DNA from: Chryseobacterium geocarposphaerae
Lineage (GTDB): Bacteria; Bacteroidota; Bacteroidia; Flavobacteriales; Weeksellaceae
DNA length: 64,000 bases
Direction: 5' to 3'
Assembly: GCF_002797535.1 (NCBI RefSeq)
Contig: NZ_PGFD01000001.1
Location: forward strand, 2,511,720 to 2,575,719
Shown piece by piece: positions 46,753 to 55,639 of this stretch (its first letter is position 1; every line of letters begins with the position of its first letter). The notes beneath the pieces are model-generated. The model searched no databases, was not told where the DNA came from, and saw only the letters and a program-made list of their open reading frames with translations. A program made the position numbers and the translations under genes.

Positions 46753-46778
46753 AAAAAAACCGTTCTTTTTCAGAACGG
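46753..46778 (-). terminator. Terminator of the sigma/DUF4252 operon
   Basis: On the minus strand CCGTTCT (46778-46772) pairs with AGAACGG (46766-46760) around GAAAA, followed by T7. It lies about 40 bases after the last DUF4252 gene and just upstream of guaB. Confidence 0.85.
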
Positions 46779-46819
46779 CCTGATTGTACAAAATAATAAG
46801 TATATGAATATGAAGTGTC

Positions 46820-47326
46820 TTATTTATCCGCCGCCGAAGCAATCATTTTAGAAATGTCATCTGCGGTAAAGCTTCCTTTAACATCTACAAAAACCAATTC
46901 TTTATCGGAGTTTACCGTGATCAACATATTTTTGATAACATCATCTTTTTGTTTTACACGAATGTTCACATTATCTCCATCATGCTTTATAGTTGCCCAG
47001 TCTTCGTAATTATTGTTATTTAAGTAATTTGCAAAATCTTTCAGCATAGCCCTGTCTCCATTTTCTACTGTCAATACTTTTATTTTGGAAACTTTTTTGA
47101 CCAGTTTAATTATTTCATCATTATCTTTCCCTTCTTCCCTCAATGCTTTTTTAATTACAGGTTTTGCAATAAACATGGGTACATTAATACTTGTAAATCT
47201 CGCTCCTTTAAAATCGTTCCCGGAATCCGAAAAATAAACCATATTTCCTCTTCCGGAAGAAACGATACATGACTGCATCAGGAACATCGTACCAATGATC
47301 AGAAAAATGTTCTTTAGTATTTTCAT
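46820..47326 (-). CDS. DUF4252 lipoprotein
   Basis: A 168-residue lipoprotein (signal ending in LMQSC) with one DUF4252 domain: NVPMFIAKPVIKKAL, VSKIKVLTVENGD and FANYLNNNNYEDW, then VNIRVKQKDDVIKNMLITVNS and FVDVKGSFTADDISKMI. It is the last gene of the sigma-factor operon, 17 bases after the larger DUF4252 protein. Function of the family is unknown, and a cell-envelope role is inferred. Confidence 0.85.
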   Translation of the reverse strand: MKILKNIFLIIGTMFLMQSCIVSSGRGNMVYFSDSGNDFKGARFTSINVPMFIAKPVIKKALREEGKDNDEIIKLVKKVSKIKVLTVENGDRAMLKDFANYLNNNNYEDWATIKHDGDNVNIRVKQKDDVIKNMLITVNSDKELVFVDVKGSFTADDISKMIASAADK

Positions 47327-47343
47327 GGCGATTGTTTTAGTTT

Positions 47344-48612
47344 TTAATTAATTTGCTTTAAAGCCCCACCTGAGGTTTTACTGATATCGGATGTGATTTC
47401 TGGATTACCTTTATATTTAATGATGCCTCCTGAAGATGCTTTTGCTTTTAATTTATCAGTAACATTCACAGAAAGACTAGACCCCGATGAAGATTCCGCA
47501 TCTGCCATATTTGCTTTTAAGTTTTCAGCATTACAAAGAGCTCCACTGCTCATATCAAAGCTTGCTATTCCTGTCTGCCCTTCAAAAGTTGTATTCGAAC
47601 CGCTTGATCCTTTGAAAGTAAAGTTTTTAGAATTGATATTAATTTTAATATCGGATCCGGAAGTTGCTTCCACCGTTGTATTATTTGAAATCATAAACTT
47701 ACCTTTCACTATAGAACCGGAAGATGCATCAATCACCATATTATTTTCTTTCACAGCATTAACTGTTGTAAAGGTTGATCCAGAAGAAGTTTTAATATTA
47801 TCCATTCTTGGCGAAGAAACATTTACACTGATGTTTTTGAATTTCAGGTTTTTCTGCCCTTTGTTATCAACATAAACTTTTAACACCCCGTTCTCAACTT
47901 TAGTAATGATATACTGCAACTTGTCTGCATCTGCAATGACCTTAATGTTAGTAGGACTTTCCTGTTTAAAAACTACATTTACACCAGTACTCACCTGGAT
48001 TCCTGAAAATTCACCGACATTTCTGGCTTCTCCGTTTAAATAGGAAGAGGTAATGTCTGAAGTAATATTGTTTCGGGTATTGGTAACAGGATTGATTTTC
48101 GTTTCCGTCGAACTGATAAGTTTATTAATATCATTCATAGACAATTTACCATCCAGCTTCACCAGAATATTCTCTTCACCTCCGCTATCAATGCTTAATA
48201 ACAGATCATCCAGAATTCCGTTTTTTTCTTCCGCTGAAAGAAATTTTATTTTGGCACCATTACTGTTCATGGTCATGATTTCGTTATAATTCAAATTGCT
48301 TAAATAAGACGAAATATCTTTGCTGATCTGATCTAGCTTTTGCCCTTTTACAGAATTTCCATCCTGAGGTTTTTCCGCAATAAATACTTTCAAACCATTA
48401 ATTTTTGATAATAAAGGCTTGATCTGATCCAGTTCCGCATCACCAAGATCCAGGTTATTCAGCATTCCGAACATCGGTTTTGCAATTTTTATAGAAGTTA
48501 CACCCTCTACTTCCTGATATTTGTCAAAAAGCTGGTCAAGTTTATCTTTTTGCCCATACACATTGAAAAAATGTGAGAAGGCCAGTGCGAATATTATGAT
48601 TATTTTTTTCAT
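47344..48612 (-). CDS. DUF4252 plus DUF2807 secreted protein
   Basis: A 422-residue protein with a signal peptide (ending near VYGQ). Residues about 22-175 form a DUF4252 domain matching the next gene (GVTSIKIAKPMFGML; LSMNDINKLIS). Residues about 200-422 form a head-GIN/DUF2807 beta-helix with repeating TTVEATSGSDIKI-type strands (ASSGSIVKG, GSSGSNTTF, SSSGSSLSV, ASSGGIIKY). Together with its sigma neighbour it suggests a regulated envelope protein. The exact function is unknown. Confidence 0.85.
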   Translation of the reverse strand: MKKIIIIFALAFSHFFNVYGQKDKLDQLFDKYQEVEGVTSIKIAKPMFGMLNNLDLGDAELDQIKPLLSKINGLKVFIAEKPQDGNSVKGQKLDQISKDISSYLSNLNYNEIMTMNSNGAKIKFLSAEEKNGILDDLLLSIDSGGEENILVKLDGKLSMNDINKLISSTETKINPVTNTRNNITSDITSSYLNGEARNVGEFSGIQVSTGVNVVFKQESPTNIKVIADADKLQYIITKVENGVLKVYVDNKGQKNLKFKNISVNVSSPRMDNIKTSSGSTFTTVNAVKENNMVIDASSGSIVKGKFMISNNTTVEATSGSDIKININSKNFTFKGSSGSNTTFEGQTGIASFDMSSGALCNAENLKANMADAESSSGSSLSVNVTDKLKAKASSGGIIKYKGNPEITSDISKTSGGALKQIN

Positions 48613-48672
48613 GAGTTCAATTTTATTTTCTGAGGATTAGAGCCTGATCAGGAGCATAATCTTTAAGGTTAA

Positions 48673-49347
48673 TTAATAATCGTCTTCAACGACTTTTGGT
48701 TGTACCAGTTTTTCACTGACGTTATTTGCAAATATTTGGAATGAATACTTAGTCACATTAATAGCTTCTTCCACATTTTCAATTCTTTTTCCGTTGACAA
48801 TCACATAAGAATCTTTATAGCCTGTAGAATCTGAAGCTTTTTTGTAAGAAGAATTGTAAACATATTTCAGCTTTCTTTCTTTTTTCAATCTTCCTCTTTT
48901 AGGTAAAATTTCATCTAAAACATCTTTTTCTGCAATGGTATTCCCCTGAAAAATAGAATCCTGCTTAGCGCCGGAGATTGAATCACTCGGATGATTCACT
49001 GCAACCTGCGACTGATGATCATTATTTTCTTCGATGAAATTATTTTTTTGCTGTTTGATCTGGCTTTCTACCAGCTGAGCCTGATTTCCTATCCCTGAAT
49101 GTTGATATTGGTTAAAAACGAAACCAATTCCCAGAAGCAAAGCAACACTTGCAGCCATCCAAAACCATTTAGGGAAAGCAGGTTTATTTTTTCCGATCGG
49201 GATAACCGGAGCTTCTTTATTTCCTTTTTCCTCTACATCTGTTCCTTCTGCTTTTTTCAGGAAATCTTCAAAATCCCAATTCATTTTCTCTTCCTTTATA
49301 TTCTGGAAGATTTCGTCGTATTTATTTTGAAATTTGTCGTTGTTCAT
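48673..49347 (-). CDS. Probable anti-sigma factor, single-pass membrane protein
   Basis: A 224-residue protein. An N-terminal cytoplasmic part of about 60 residues (QNKYDEIFQNIKEEKMNWDFEDFL) leads to a membrane helix at about 61-79 (WFWMAASVALLLGIGFVF) and a polar outer region. No zinc-binding HxxxCxxC is present, so the call rests on topology and on its start lying 26 bases inside the sigma gene end. I treat the anti-sigma role as inference. Confidence 0.6.
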   Translation of the reverse strand: MNNDKFQNKYDEIFQNIKEEKMNWDFEDFLKKAEGTDVEEKGNKEAPVIPIGKNKPAFPKWFWMAASVALLLGIGFVFNQYQHSGIGNQAQLVESQIKQQKNNFIEENNDHQSQVAVNHPSDSISGAKQDSIFQGNTIAEKDVLDEILPKRGRLKKERKLKYVYNSSYKKASDSTGYKDSYVIVNGKRIENVEEAINVTKYSFQIFANNVSEKLVQPKVVEDDY

Positions 49348-49831
49348 AGCTCATCAGTTGTGAGATTTGTTCTTTTACTTTTTGTCTAGCACGCATCAGA
49401 TTTACCCTTACTGCGTTTTCTTCCATTTCCATCATTTCAGCAATTTCTGAAACTTCATATTCTTCTACATCTTTCAAATGGATAACCATCTTTTGTTTTT
49501 CCGGAAGCTGGTTGATATACCCGATAATCTGCTCTTTCAGATTATTCACCTCCATACTGTAAAGCTCCGAGCGGTGAAGCTGCATATCTGCAAATCCTAA
49601 CTTCACATCGTGGTGCTTCAGCCGGTTCAGGCATTCGTTCCGGACGGCTTTCAACGCATAGGACTTTAAATTCCCGAATTGTCCCAGCTCTTCCTTCTTC
49701 TGCCAAAACTTAATCATTAAATCCTGCACCACATCTTCCGCTTCATCACTGCTCATGACGAACCTTTTCGCAAAGCGATACATCTCATCTTTGAGAATGA
49801 ATACCGTATCCTTAAAGGTCTCTTGGGTCAT
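49322..49831 (-). CDS. ECF-type RNA polymerase sigma factor
   Basis: A 169-residue sigma-70 family protein with only regions 2 and 4. SDEAEDVVQDLMIKFWQK is region 2 (core binding and -10 recognition), SYALKAVRNECLNRLK its end. LPEKQKMVIHLKDVEEYEVSEIAEMM with ENAVRVNLMRARQKVKEQI is region 4 with its helix-turn-helix. It heads an operon with the anti-sigma-like and two DUF4252 genes. Regulon unknown. Confidence 0.92.
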   Translation of the reverse strand: MTQETFKDTVFILKDEMYRFAKRFVMSSDEAEDVVQDLMIKFWQKKEELGQFGNLKSYALKAVRNECLNRLKHHDVKLGFADMQLHRSELYSMEVNNLKEQIIGYINQLPEKQKMVIHLKDVEEYEVSEIAEMMEMEENAVRVNLMRARQKVKEQISQLMSYEQRQISK

Positions 49832-49887
49832 AAGTTTTGTTTCTATAAGTAAGACAATCAGATTTTACATTTCATTACATCAAAAAC

Positions 49888-49916
49888 AAAAAAACTTCAA
49901 AAAAATTTGAAGTTTT
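49888..49916 (-). terminator. Terminator after the GlmU-family gene
   Basis: AAAACTTCAAA (49891-49901) pairs with TTTGAAGTTTT (49906-49916). On the minus strand it is followed by T7. Confidence 0.8.
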
Positions 49917-49928
49917 ATTATAACAGGA

Positions 49929-51089
49929 TTAATACGTCTCAAAAATATGCTTTAAAATAGCCTTATCTTGTTCCGTTAAAGCCACTTTTCTACGGGCCAT
50001 TGCTCTTTCTGCAACTTCATAGACTTTATCTAATCTGAATCTTTCATCATCTTTTAAGCCACCCCATGAAAAGTTTTCTACAAGGTTAGGTGGAAATCCA
50101 GGCTTGAAGATATTGGATGCTACTCCAATTACAGTTCCTGTATTCAACTGTGTATTGATGGCTGTTTTGGAATGATCCCCCATAATCATTCCTGCAAACT
50201 GTAGTCCTGTATCTTCAAAAGCTTTGGTTCTGTAGTTCCAGAATCTTACATTACCATAGTTATTTTTCATGTTGGATGAGTTGGTATCTGCCCCAAAATT
50301 GCACCATTCGCCAATCACAGAATTTCCTACAAATCCTTCATGCCCTTTGCTGGAGTATCCGAAAATAATAATATTGTTCACTTCTCCGCCTACTTTACAA
50401 TGAGGGCCAATGGTAGTAGCTCCATAAATTTTCGCTCCAAGATTAAATTTGGAGTCATCACAAAGCGCAATAGGTCCACGAAGATGGCAACCTTCCATCA
50501 CTTCTGTATTTTTACCGATATATATTTTTCCGGTTTTTGTATTGATTGTTGAAAATTCAATATATGCTCCTTCTTCAATGAAAAGGTCTTTTTTATCACC
50601 CAGGAAACCATTCGTTGCAGATAATTCCTGTGAAGACCTTCCCTTTGTAAGAAGATCAAAATCGAAATCAATCGCATGATGGTTGTAAGTAAATAAGTCT
50701 TTCGGTTTTTTAAAGAAGATAAGGTCTTCTTTTATATCCGTCATTTTCTCAATCTGATGAAGAGAGAATCCTTTCATATTAACTTTCGCTGCTACCAATT
50801 CGTCTTCATACACCAAAGCTTCACCCTGCTTAAGATCTCTGATCTGCTGAATAACAGATTCTGTAGGGATAAAGTTCGAAACTAAAAAAAGACTCTCTTT
50901 TTCTTCCGGTGCTTTAAATTTATCCTGAAGATACATTTCTGTAAAGTAAGAAACTTCGGTATTACCCAGAATTTTCTGCCATCTTTCAGAAAAGGTAAGG
51001 ATTCCGCATCGCATTTCTGCAACAGGACGTGTAAAGGTAAGCGGAAGAAAATCTTCCCAATATTGTGCATCTGAAAATACTAATTGCAT
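49929..51089 (-). CDS. GlmU-family sugar-nucleotide protein (TIGR03991-like)
   Basis: A 386-residue protein. The N-terminal part (MQLVFSDAQYWEDFLPLTFTRPVAEMRCGI) is the Bacteroidota-specific opening of the alternative GlmU family, and a left-handed beta-helix of hexapeptides occupies about 170-330 (EFSTINTKTGKIYIGKNTEV, GATTIGPHCKVGGEVNN, NTGTVIGVASNIF). Classical GlmU couples acetyltransfer and uridylyltransfer for UDP-GlcNAc. The name is by family; activity is not proved. A possible -7 box (TAATTTTG, 51205-51198) lies about 110 bases upstream. Confidence 0.85.
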   Translation of the reverse strand: MQLVFSDAQYWEDFLPLTFTRPVAEMRCGILTFSERWQKILGNTEVSYFTEMYLQDKFKAPEEKESLFLVSNFIPTESVIQQIRDLKQGEALVYEDELVAAKVNMKGFSLHQIEKMTDIKEDLIFFKKPKDLFTYNHHAIDFDFDLLTKGRSSQELSATNGFLGDKKDLFIEEGAYIEFSTINTKTGKIYIGKNTEVMEGCHLRGPIALCDDSKFNLGAKIYGATTIGPHCKVGGEVNNIIIFGYSSKGHEGFVGNSVIGEWCNFGADTNSSNMKNNYGNVRFWNYRTKAFEDTGLQFAGMIMGDHSKTAINTQLNTGTVIGVASNIFKPGFPPNLVENFSWGGLKDDERFRLDKVYEVAERAMARRKVALTEQDKAILKHIFETY

Positions 51090-51094
51090 TTCTA

Positions 51095-51195
51095 TAGAAG
51101 TTAGAAGTTAGAAGCTAGAAATGAGAGGATGAAAACCGGAAGCTCAATATTTTATTAAACTGCCTTATAATTTTCAGCTTCTTATTTCTAGTTTC
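51095..51195. repeat. Imperfect inverted repeat in the GlmU-rpmE2 gap
   Basis: TTAGAAG-type units occur two to three times in a row at about 51098-51117, next to CTAGAAATGAG. An inverted, similar segment with CTTATTTCTAGTTTC lies at about 51180-51195. It may be a small intergenic element. The rest of the gap shows nothing. Confidence 0.35.
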
Positions 51196-51210
51196 AACAA
51201 AATTACAAAT

Positions 51211-51242
51211 AAAAAAAGTCTTCCGGAAACCGAAAGACTTTT
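51211..51242 (-). terminator. Terminator after rpmE2
   Basis: Stem 51214-51226 with 51230-51242 (one G-U on the minus strand), T7 following on the minus strand, 21 bases after the rpmE2 stop. Confidence 0.85.
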
Positions 51243-51263
51243 AAATATTGTGATAGCAAAAAA

Positions 51264-51515
51264 TTACTTAGCGAATTTTTTGTATTTGTTCATGAACTTA
51301 TCAACTCTACCTGCAGTATCAACTAATTTAGTTTTTCCTGTGTAGAAAGGGTGAGAAGTTGAAGAGATTTCCATTTTGATTAGAGGATACTCTTGTCCTT
51401 CGTACTCGATAGTATCTTTAGTTTCTGCAGTAGATTTGCAAAGAAACACCTCGTCGTTACTCATATCTTTGAAAACAACAAGTCTATAATTTTCTGGGTG
51501 GATTCCGTTTTTCAT
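51264..51515 (-). CDS. rpmE2: 50S ribosomal protein L31, type B
   Basis: An 83-residue protein: [24 protein letters not shown], then [23 protein letters not shown] and a basic end (KYKKFAK). HPFYTG and GRVDKF are the L31 signatures. It has no CxxC zinc pair, which marks the zinc-independent B form. It has a strong two-part promoter upstream, so expression appears constitutive, not Zur-dependent as in some bacteria. Confidence 0.95.
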   Translation of the reverse strand: MKNGIHPENYRLVVFKDMSNDEVFLCKSTAETKDTIEYEGQEYPLIKMEISSTSHPFYTGKTKLVDTAGRVDKFMNKYKKFAK

Positions 51516-51588
51516 AATACAATTTTAAAAAAATTAAAGTTTTGCTTTCGAAATAGTAATGGATATTTCTCTGCTAAATTTTAGGTTG

Positions 51589-51619
51589 CAAAAATACAAT
51601 ATTTTTTATAATATACAAA
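51589..51619 (-). promoter_or_regulatory. rpmE2 promoter
   Basis: TTTG (51619-51616), a 19-base spacer and TATTTTTG (51596-51589) match the Bacteroidota promoter in both boxes. No additional operator-like palindrome is evident over it. Confidence 0.8.
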
Positions 51620-51667
51620 TACTCATTCAATAATTTTTCAGGAATAAGAAATTCAAAGTATTTTCGT

Positions 51668-51675
51668 TACATTTG
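51668..51675 (+). promoter_or_regulatory. Candidate -7 box of the beta-helix lipoprotein operon
   Basis: TACATTTG fits TAnnTTTG, 23 bases before the ATG at 51699, and would drive the run of genes 51.7-58.1 kb. Confidence 0.45.
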
Positions 51676-51698
51676 AAGTTTAATAAACCTTAATTTCG

Positions 51699-53102
51699 AT
51701 GAAATTCAAATTATTACTTGCTTTTTCTTTTTGGGCGCTGCTTCTGGCGGTATCTTGTAATAAAGATGATATTACATTTGACGAGCCCACCCAGCCATTA
51801 AGCTTTTCAAGAGATACGGTATTTTGTGACACGGTGTATCATCAGGTACGTTCAGAAACCTATGTGGTAAAAGTATATAATAATGAAAATAAAGATGTGA
51901 TTATCCCGAGAATCAATCTGGAAAAGGGAGCTTCATCTTTATATAGAATAAATGTAGACGGAAAGGCAGGATATGACTTTAAAGATGTTCCTTTGAGAAA
52001 AAAGGACAGTCTTTATATTTTTGTGGAAATTGCCCCTGAAGCAACAGGTCCTGAAGCAATTGCCGAAGACAGGGTTCTTTTTTCAAGTGGTGCAGGACAA
52101 CAGCATGTTACTTTATTTTCTGTAGTACAGGATGCTGAGTTTTTTATTAAAACCCCGACCAATCCGAATGTAATTGATGTCAATACTACCTGGACGAATA
52201 CCAAAGCGAAAATCATATATGGTGATCTCACCATTAATCCGGGTATAAAGCTGAATATACAACCCGGAACAAAAGTATATTTTCACTCTAACAGCGGAAT
52301 GAAAGTTTCCGACGCGGCTACTTTAAATATCAATGGAGCATTGAATAACGAGGTCATTTTAAGAGGAGACAGAAACGACACCTATTATGATACGATTCCT
52401 AACAACTGGAATTCTATCCGGATGGAAGCCAATTCTATTCTGAATATGACTCATGCAAGATTATTCGGAGGAAAAAGAGGTTTAGATATGAAAAAAGCAA
52501 CGGCAACGATTAATAATTCATTTATTCATACGTTTCAGGATTATGGAATTTATGCATTAACTTCTACTGTTAATGCTACAAATCTGGTTATGAATAATTG
52601 TGGTCTATCATGTATCTGGATTTATGGAGGAGGAAATCATAGCTATACTTACGCTACCATTGCCAATTATTCGAAAACATTAGCCTCTTTCACTAGAGAA
52701 GGTATTTTTGCAACAAATGAATGGAAAGATGATAATGGGCAAACACAACAGGCAGCTTTGCAACAGCTAAGTATAAAAAACAGTATTGTTTATTCTGATA
52801 AAGATAATGCTGTTCATGTTGAACCTGCTTTTGGACAGCAATTTGAATTCTTAATTCAAAACTCCTTAATTAAATATTCAAATACATCAGAATCTGGTTA
52901 TGATTTTGGTAATACCCTAATTGTTACCCAAAGTGATAAAAACAAAGACCCTCAATTCATCAACTATTTTACAGCAAAACAAAATCTAAGAGTAAAACCG
53001 CTGTCTCCGGCTAGAAATTTGGGTGCTCCTGTTTCATCGGTCACTACGGATATCGTTGGGGTTTCAAGAAGCACTACTCCGACTTTGGGAGCCTATGAAT
53101 AA
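51699..53102 (+). CDS. Right-handed beta-helix lipoprotein
   Basis: A 467-residue lipoprotein, lipobox AVSCNKD (Cys near residue 20). Residues about 35-150 are an Ig-like region (VRSETYVVKVYNNENKDVIIP, LYIFVEIAPEATG). From about 165 on, repeated short strands (LTINPGIKLNIQPGTKVYF, GGKRGLDMKKATATINNSFI, FLIQNSLIKYS) form a parallel beta-helix, ending in SPARNLGAP and TPTLGAYE as in many Bacteroidota choice-of-anchor-like proteins. A polysaccharide-binding or scaffolding role is inferred. First in a run of plus-strand genes. Confidence 0.8.
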   Translation: MKFKLLLAFSFWALLLAVSCNKDDITFDEPTQPLSFSRDTVFCDTVYHQVRSETYVVKVYNNENKDVIIPRINLEKGASSLYRINVDGKAGYDFKDVPLRKKDSLYIFVEIAPEATGPEAIAEDRVLFSSGAGQQHVTLFSVVQDAEFFIKTPTNPNVIDVNTTWTNTKAKIIYGDLTINPGIKLNIQPGTKVYFHSNSGMKVSDAATLNINGALNNEVILRGDRNDTYYDTIPNNWNSIRMEANSILNMTHARLFGGKRGLDMKKATATINNSFIHTFQDYGIYALTSTVNATNLVMNNCGLSCIWIYGGGNHSYTYATIANYSKTLASFTREGIFATNEWKDDNGQTQQAALQQLSIKNSIVYSDKDNAVHVEPAFGQQFEFLIQNSLIKYSNTSESGYDFGNTLIVTQSDKNKDPQFINYFTAKQNLRVKPLSPARNLGAPVSSVTTDIVGVSRSTTPTLGAYE

Positions 53103-53129
53103 TTTTCAAAATTTTAATAAAACTTCGGG

Positions 53130-53348
53130 ATGGAATTTAATTTTATCGAGAACTTGCCTTTTTTATTGGCACTTTTAATTTTAATTGCCTGCTATTTGGC
53201 AATAAGGAGTTTCTTTAAGAAAATTGGCAATTACACTGAAAGTTCGGGAAAATCGGCAGACCACTTAGAGGAAATAAAAGAAGAGCTTAGTATATTAAAC
53301 AGTAAAATAAGTTCTTTGGAACAACAAATCAATAATAATAAGTCATAA
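53130..53348 (+). CDS. Small membrane-anchored coiled-coil protein
   Basis: A 72-residue protein with one membrane helix at about residues 9-29 (FLLALLILIACYLAIRSFF) and a C-terminal coiled coil (LEEIKEELSILNSKISSLEQ). Its stop shares one base with the start of the MazG-like gene. Function unknown, family not recognised. Confidence 0.65.
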   Translation: MEFNFIENLPFLLALLILIACYLAIRSFFKKIGNYTESSGKSADHLEEIKEELSILNSKISSLEQQINNNKS

Positions 53349-53674
53349 TGGAAATTACAAATCTGCAGCAGCAGGTCGATGAATGGATAAAAACAATTGG
53401 TGTTCGTTATTTCAATGAACTTACCAATATGGCAATGCTGACGGAAGAAGTGGGAGAAGTGGCAAGAATCATTGCCAGAAGATATGGAGAGCAAAGCGAA
53501 AAGGAAAGTGATAAAAGCAAAGATCTTGGAGAGGAATTGGCAGATGTTTTATTTGTAACATTATGTTTGGCTAATCAGACCGGAGTGAATCTGCAGGAGG
53601 CTTTTGATAAGAAAATGAAAATAAAAACTGATCGCGATAAAGACCGTCATCAGAATAATGAAAAATTGAAATAG
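53348..53674 (+). CDS. MazG-like nucleotide pyrophosphohydrolase
   Basis: A 108-residue all-alpha protein with the MazG/dUTPase-superfamily metal motifs: EEVGE (about residues 29-33) and, 30 residues later, EELAD in LGEELADVLFVTLCLANQTG. Such proteins cleave a nucleoside triphosphate to monophosphate plus pyrophosphate, often for non-canonical nucleotides. Substrate unknown. It is coupled to the preceding small membrane gene (TAATG). Confidence 0.88.
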   Translation: MEITNLQQQVDEWIKTIGVRYFNELTNMAMLTEEVGEVARIIARRYGEQSEKESDKSKDLGEELADVLFVTLCLANQTGVNLQEAFDKKMKIKTDRDKDRHQNNEKLK

Positions 53675-53734
53675 TAGTTATAAAAGATGAGTTATAAGTT
53701 ATGAATTAATTCAACTTATTATTCTAAAAATTTA

Positions 53735-54973
53735 ATGCAGAAATCAATAATGAAGCTAGAACAATCAAAATTAGTCGGAAATCAAACCATACAAATCAGC
53801 GGTTCGAAAAGTATTTCGAATCGTTTGTTGATTTTAGAAAGTTTGTTTAAAAATATACAAATCGGGAATTTATCCAATTCTCAGGATACCCAATTGCTGA
53901 AAAAAGCATTGTCGGAAGATACTGAGATTGTAGATATTCACCATGCAGGAACAGCAATGCGGTTTCTTACTTCTTACTATTCTATCGCGGAAGGAAAAAC
54001 TACAGTTCTTACCGGTTCCGGAAGAATGAAAGAACGCCCTATAAAAAATCTGGTTACCGCGTTACAAAATCTGGGCGTAGAAATTGAATACCTGGAAAAT
54101 GAAGGATTTCCTCCTTTGAAAATTAAAGGAAGAAAAATAACAGAGACCAAGGTAGATGTTCCGGCCAATATTTCGAGCCAGTTTATCACCTCTCTCCTTT
54201 TGATTGCAGGGAAACTTGAAAAAGGACTGGAAATAAATCTTGTGGGTGAAGTTACTTCAAGATCTTATATTGAAATGACCCTGGATATTCTGAAAAAATT
54301 CGGAATACAGGCAAGTTTTGTCGGAAATTTAATTAAAGTAGAACCTTTTAATGAAAGCAAACCATCCTCTGTCAATTATGAGGTGGAAAGTGACTGGAGC
54401 TCAGCTTCATATTTTTACTCTTTTGCTGCACTTGGGAGAGAAACCATTCATTTAAAAAGCTTTTATAAAGAGTCCACACAGGGAGATTCTGCCATTGCAA
54501 AAATTTATGAAGAGTTTTTCGGAATACAAACGGTTTTTACAGAAGCAGAACATAAAATTACACTTCAGCCGGATCCAAATTTCCAATTCCCGGATAAAAT
54601 CGTTCTGGACATGAATAACTGTCCAGATATCGCACAAACTCTTTGTGTAACTGCTGCCGCTTTGAAAATCCCTTTCGAAATTTCAGGATTGGGAACATTA
54701 AGAGTAAAGGAAACCGACAGACTGCTGGCTTTATATAATGAGTTACAAAAACTGGGAACTGAAACAGAGATCACAGATACAACCATACAATCCCTTAACT
54801 TTAAGGATCCCGAAGAGAATATTTCTATTAAAACCTATCAGGATCACAGAATGGCGATGAGTTTCGCACCGTTTTGCCTGATTAAAGAATTAAATATTGA
54901 AGATGAAAATGTAGTGGAAAAATCTTACCCGATGTTTTGGGAAGATCTATCAAAGATTTTAATCAAACAGTAA
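53735..54973 (+). CDS. aroA: 3-phosphoshikimate 1-carboxyvinyltransferase (EPSP synthase)
   Basis: A 412-residue enzyme that joins shikimate-3-phosphate and PEP, the sixth step of the shikimate pathway. ISGSKSISNRLLIL, HAGTAMRFLTSY, ERPIKNLVTALQNLGVEIEY, SSQFITSLLLIAG and ETDRLLALYNELQ, then YQDHRMAMSF are conserved blocks of the two-domain EPSP fold. An ATG at 53750 could serve instead of 53735. The SDTQLLKKAL-type variants mark a divergent Bacteroidota AroA. The stop abuts the next start with no gap (54973/54974). Confidence 0.94.
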   Translation: MQKSIMKLEQSKLVGNQTIQISGSKSISNRLLILESLFKNIQIGNLSNSQDTQLLKKALSEDTEIVDIHHAGTAMRFLTSYYSIAEGKTTVLTGSGRMKERPIKNLVTALQNLGVEIEYLENEGFPPLKIKGRKITETKVDVPANISSQFITSLLLIAGKLEKGLEINLVGEVTSRSYIEMTLDILKKFGIQASFVGNLIKVEPFNESKPSSVNYEVESDWSSASYFYSFAALGRETIHLKSFYKESTQGDSAIAKIYEEFFGIQTVFTEAEHKITLQPDPNFQFPDKIVLDMNNCPDIAQTLCVTAAALKIPFEISGLGTLRVKETDRLLALYNELQKLGTETEITDTTIQSLNFKDPEENISIKTYQDHRMAMSFAPFCLIKELNIEDENVVEKSYPMFWEDLSKILIKQ

Positions 54974-55639
54974 ATGAAAATTTTCCTTTCTTTTTTCTCC
55001 TTACTTATTTTTACAATGTTTCAATCACAGGAACTGAAGGATTTTGTTATTCCAAAAGGATATGAAAAAGTGCTGGAAGTAAAAGGTGATCTGGATAAAG
55101 ATGGAAAAGAAGAAACAGTTATTGTATGCAACACCTCTGAAAAAATTGAAAATCAAGGATTTAAAAGGAAATTTTATATCTTAAAAAACATTCAGGAAAA
55201 TTTAAAAATCTGGAAAGAGAATTCAACGATACTGAATTCAAGCGGAGCCGGTTTTTATCCTGAAGACAATAACCTGGAAATACAGATAAAGAATAATTGT
55301 CTTGTTATTTCCCAGTCATTTTATTCCAATTCGAGGCACACGGATACCAGCAGATATACTTTTCGTTTTCAGAACGGAGATTTTTATCTTATTGGCGCAT
55401 TCAATAAATTTGAAGACACCTGCGAATTCAGCTTTACCTATGATGTAAATTTCTCTACGGGAAAAGCTATTGTTGATGAAACGTATTCCGAATGTGACGG
55501 AGATGAAAACAGAAAGATTCCACAAGACAATCACAAAGAATTTATTCATAAATTCGACACGCTTATAAAAATGAACGATTTTAGGATAGGCGAAAACAAA
55601 TTCAAAATTCCTAATTCAAAAAAATATTTTACTTACTAA
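54974..55639 (+). CDS. Secreted protein, function unknown
   Basis: A 221-residue protein with a signal peptide ending near FQSQ (residue 19). GDLDKDGKEETVIVCN near residue 40 is a calcium-loop-like FG-GAP/VCBS-type motif. The remaining domain has DTSRYTFRFQNGDFYLIGAF and one Cys pair region (DTCEFS, SECDGD). No family is certain. The gene begins directly after aroA and its stop overlaps the next start by one base (TAATG), so it is part of the operon by position only. Confidence 0.6.
   Translation: MKIFLSFFSLLIFTMFQSQELKDFVIPKGYEKVLEVKGDLDKDGKEETVIVCNTSEKIENQGFKRKFYILKNIQENLKIWKENSTILNSSGAGFYPEDNNLEIQIKNNCLVISQSFYSNSRHTDTSRYTFRFQNGDFYLIGAFNKFEDTCEFSFTYDVNFSTGKAIVDETYSECDGDENRKIPQDNHKEFIHKFDTLIKMNDFRIGENKFKIPNSKKYFTY

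Noticed and set aside
51264..51515. Zur-regulated zinc-stress copy of L31
   Set aside because: The promoter matches the housekeeping consensus and no palindromic operator is seen; type B may be the only L31 in this organism.
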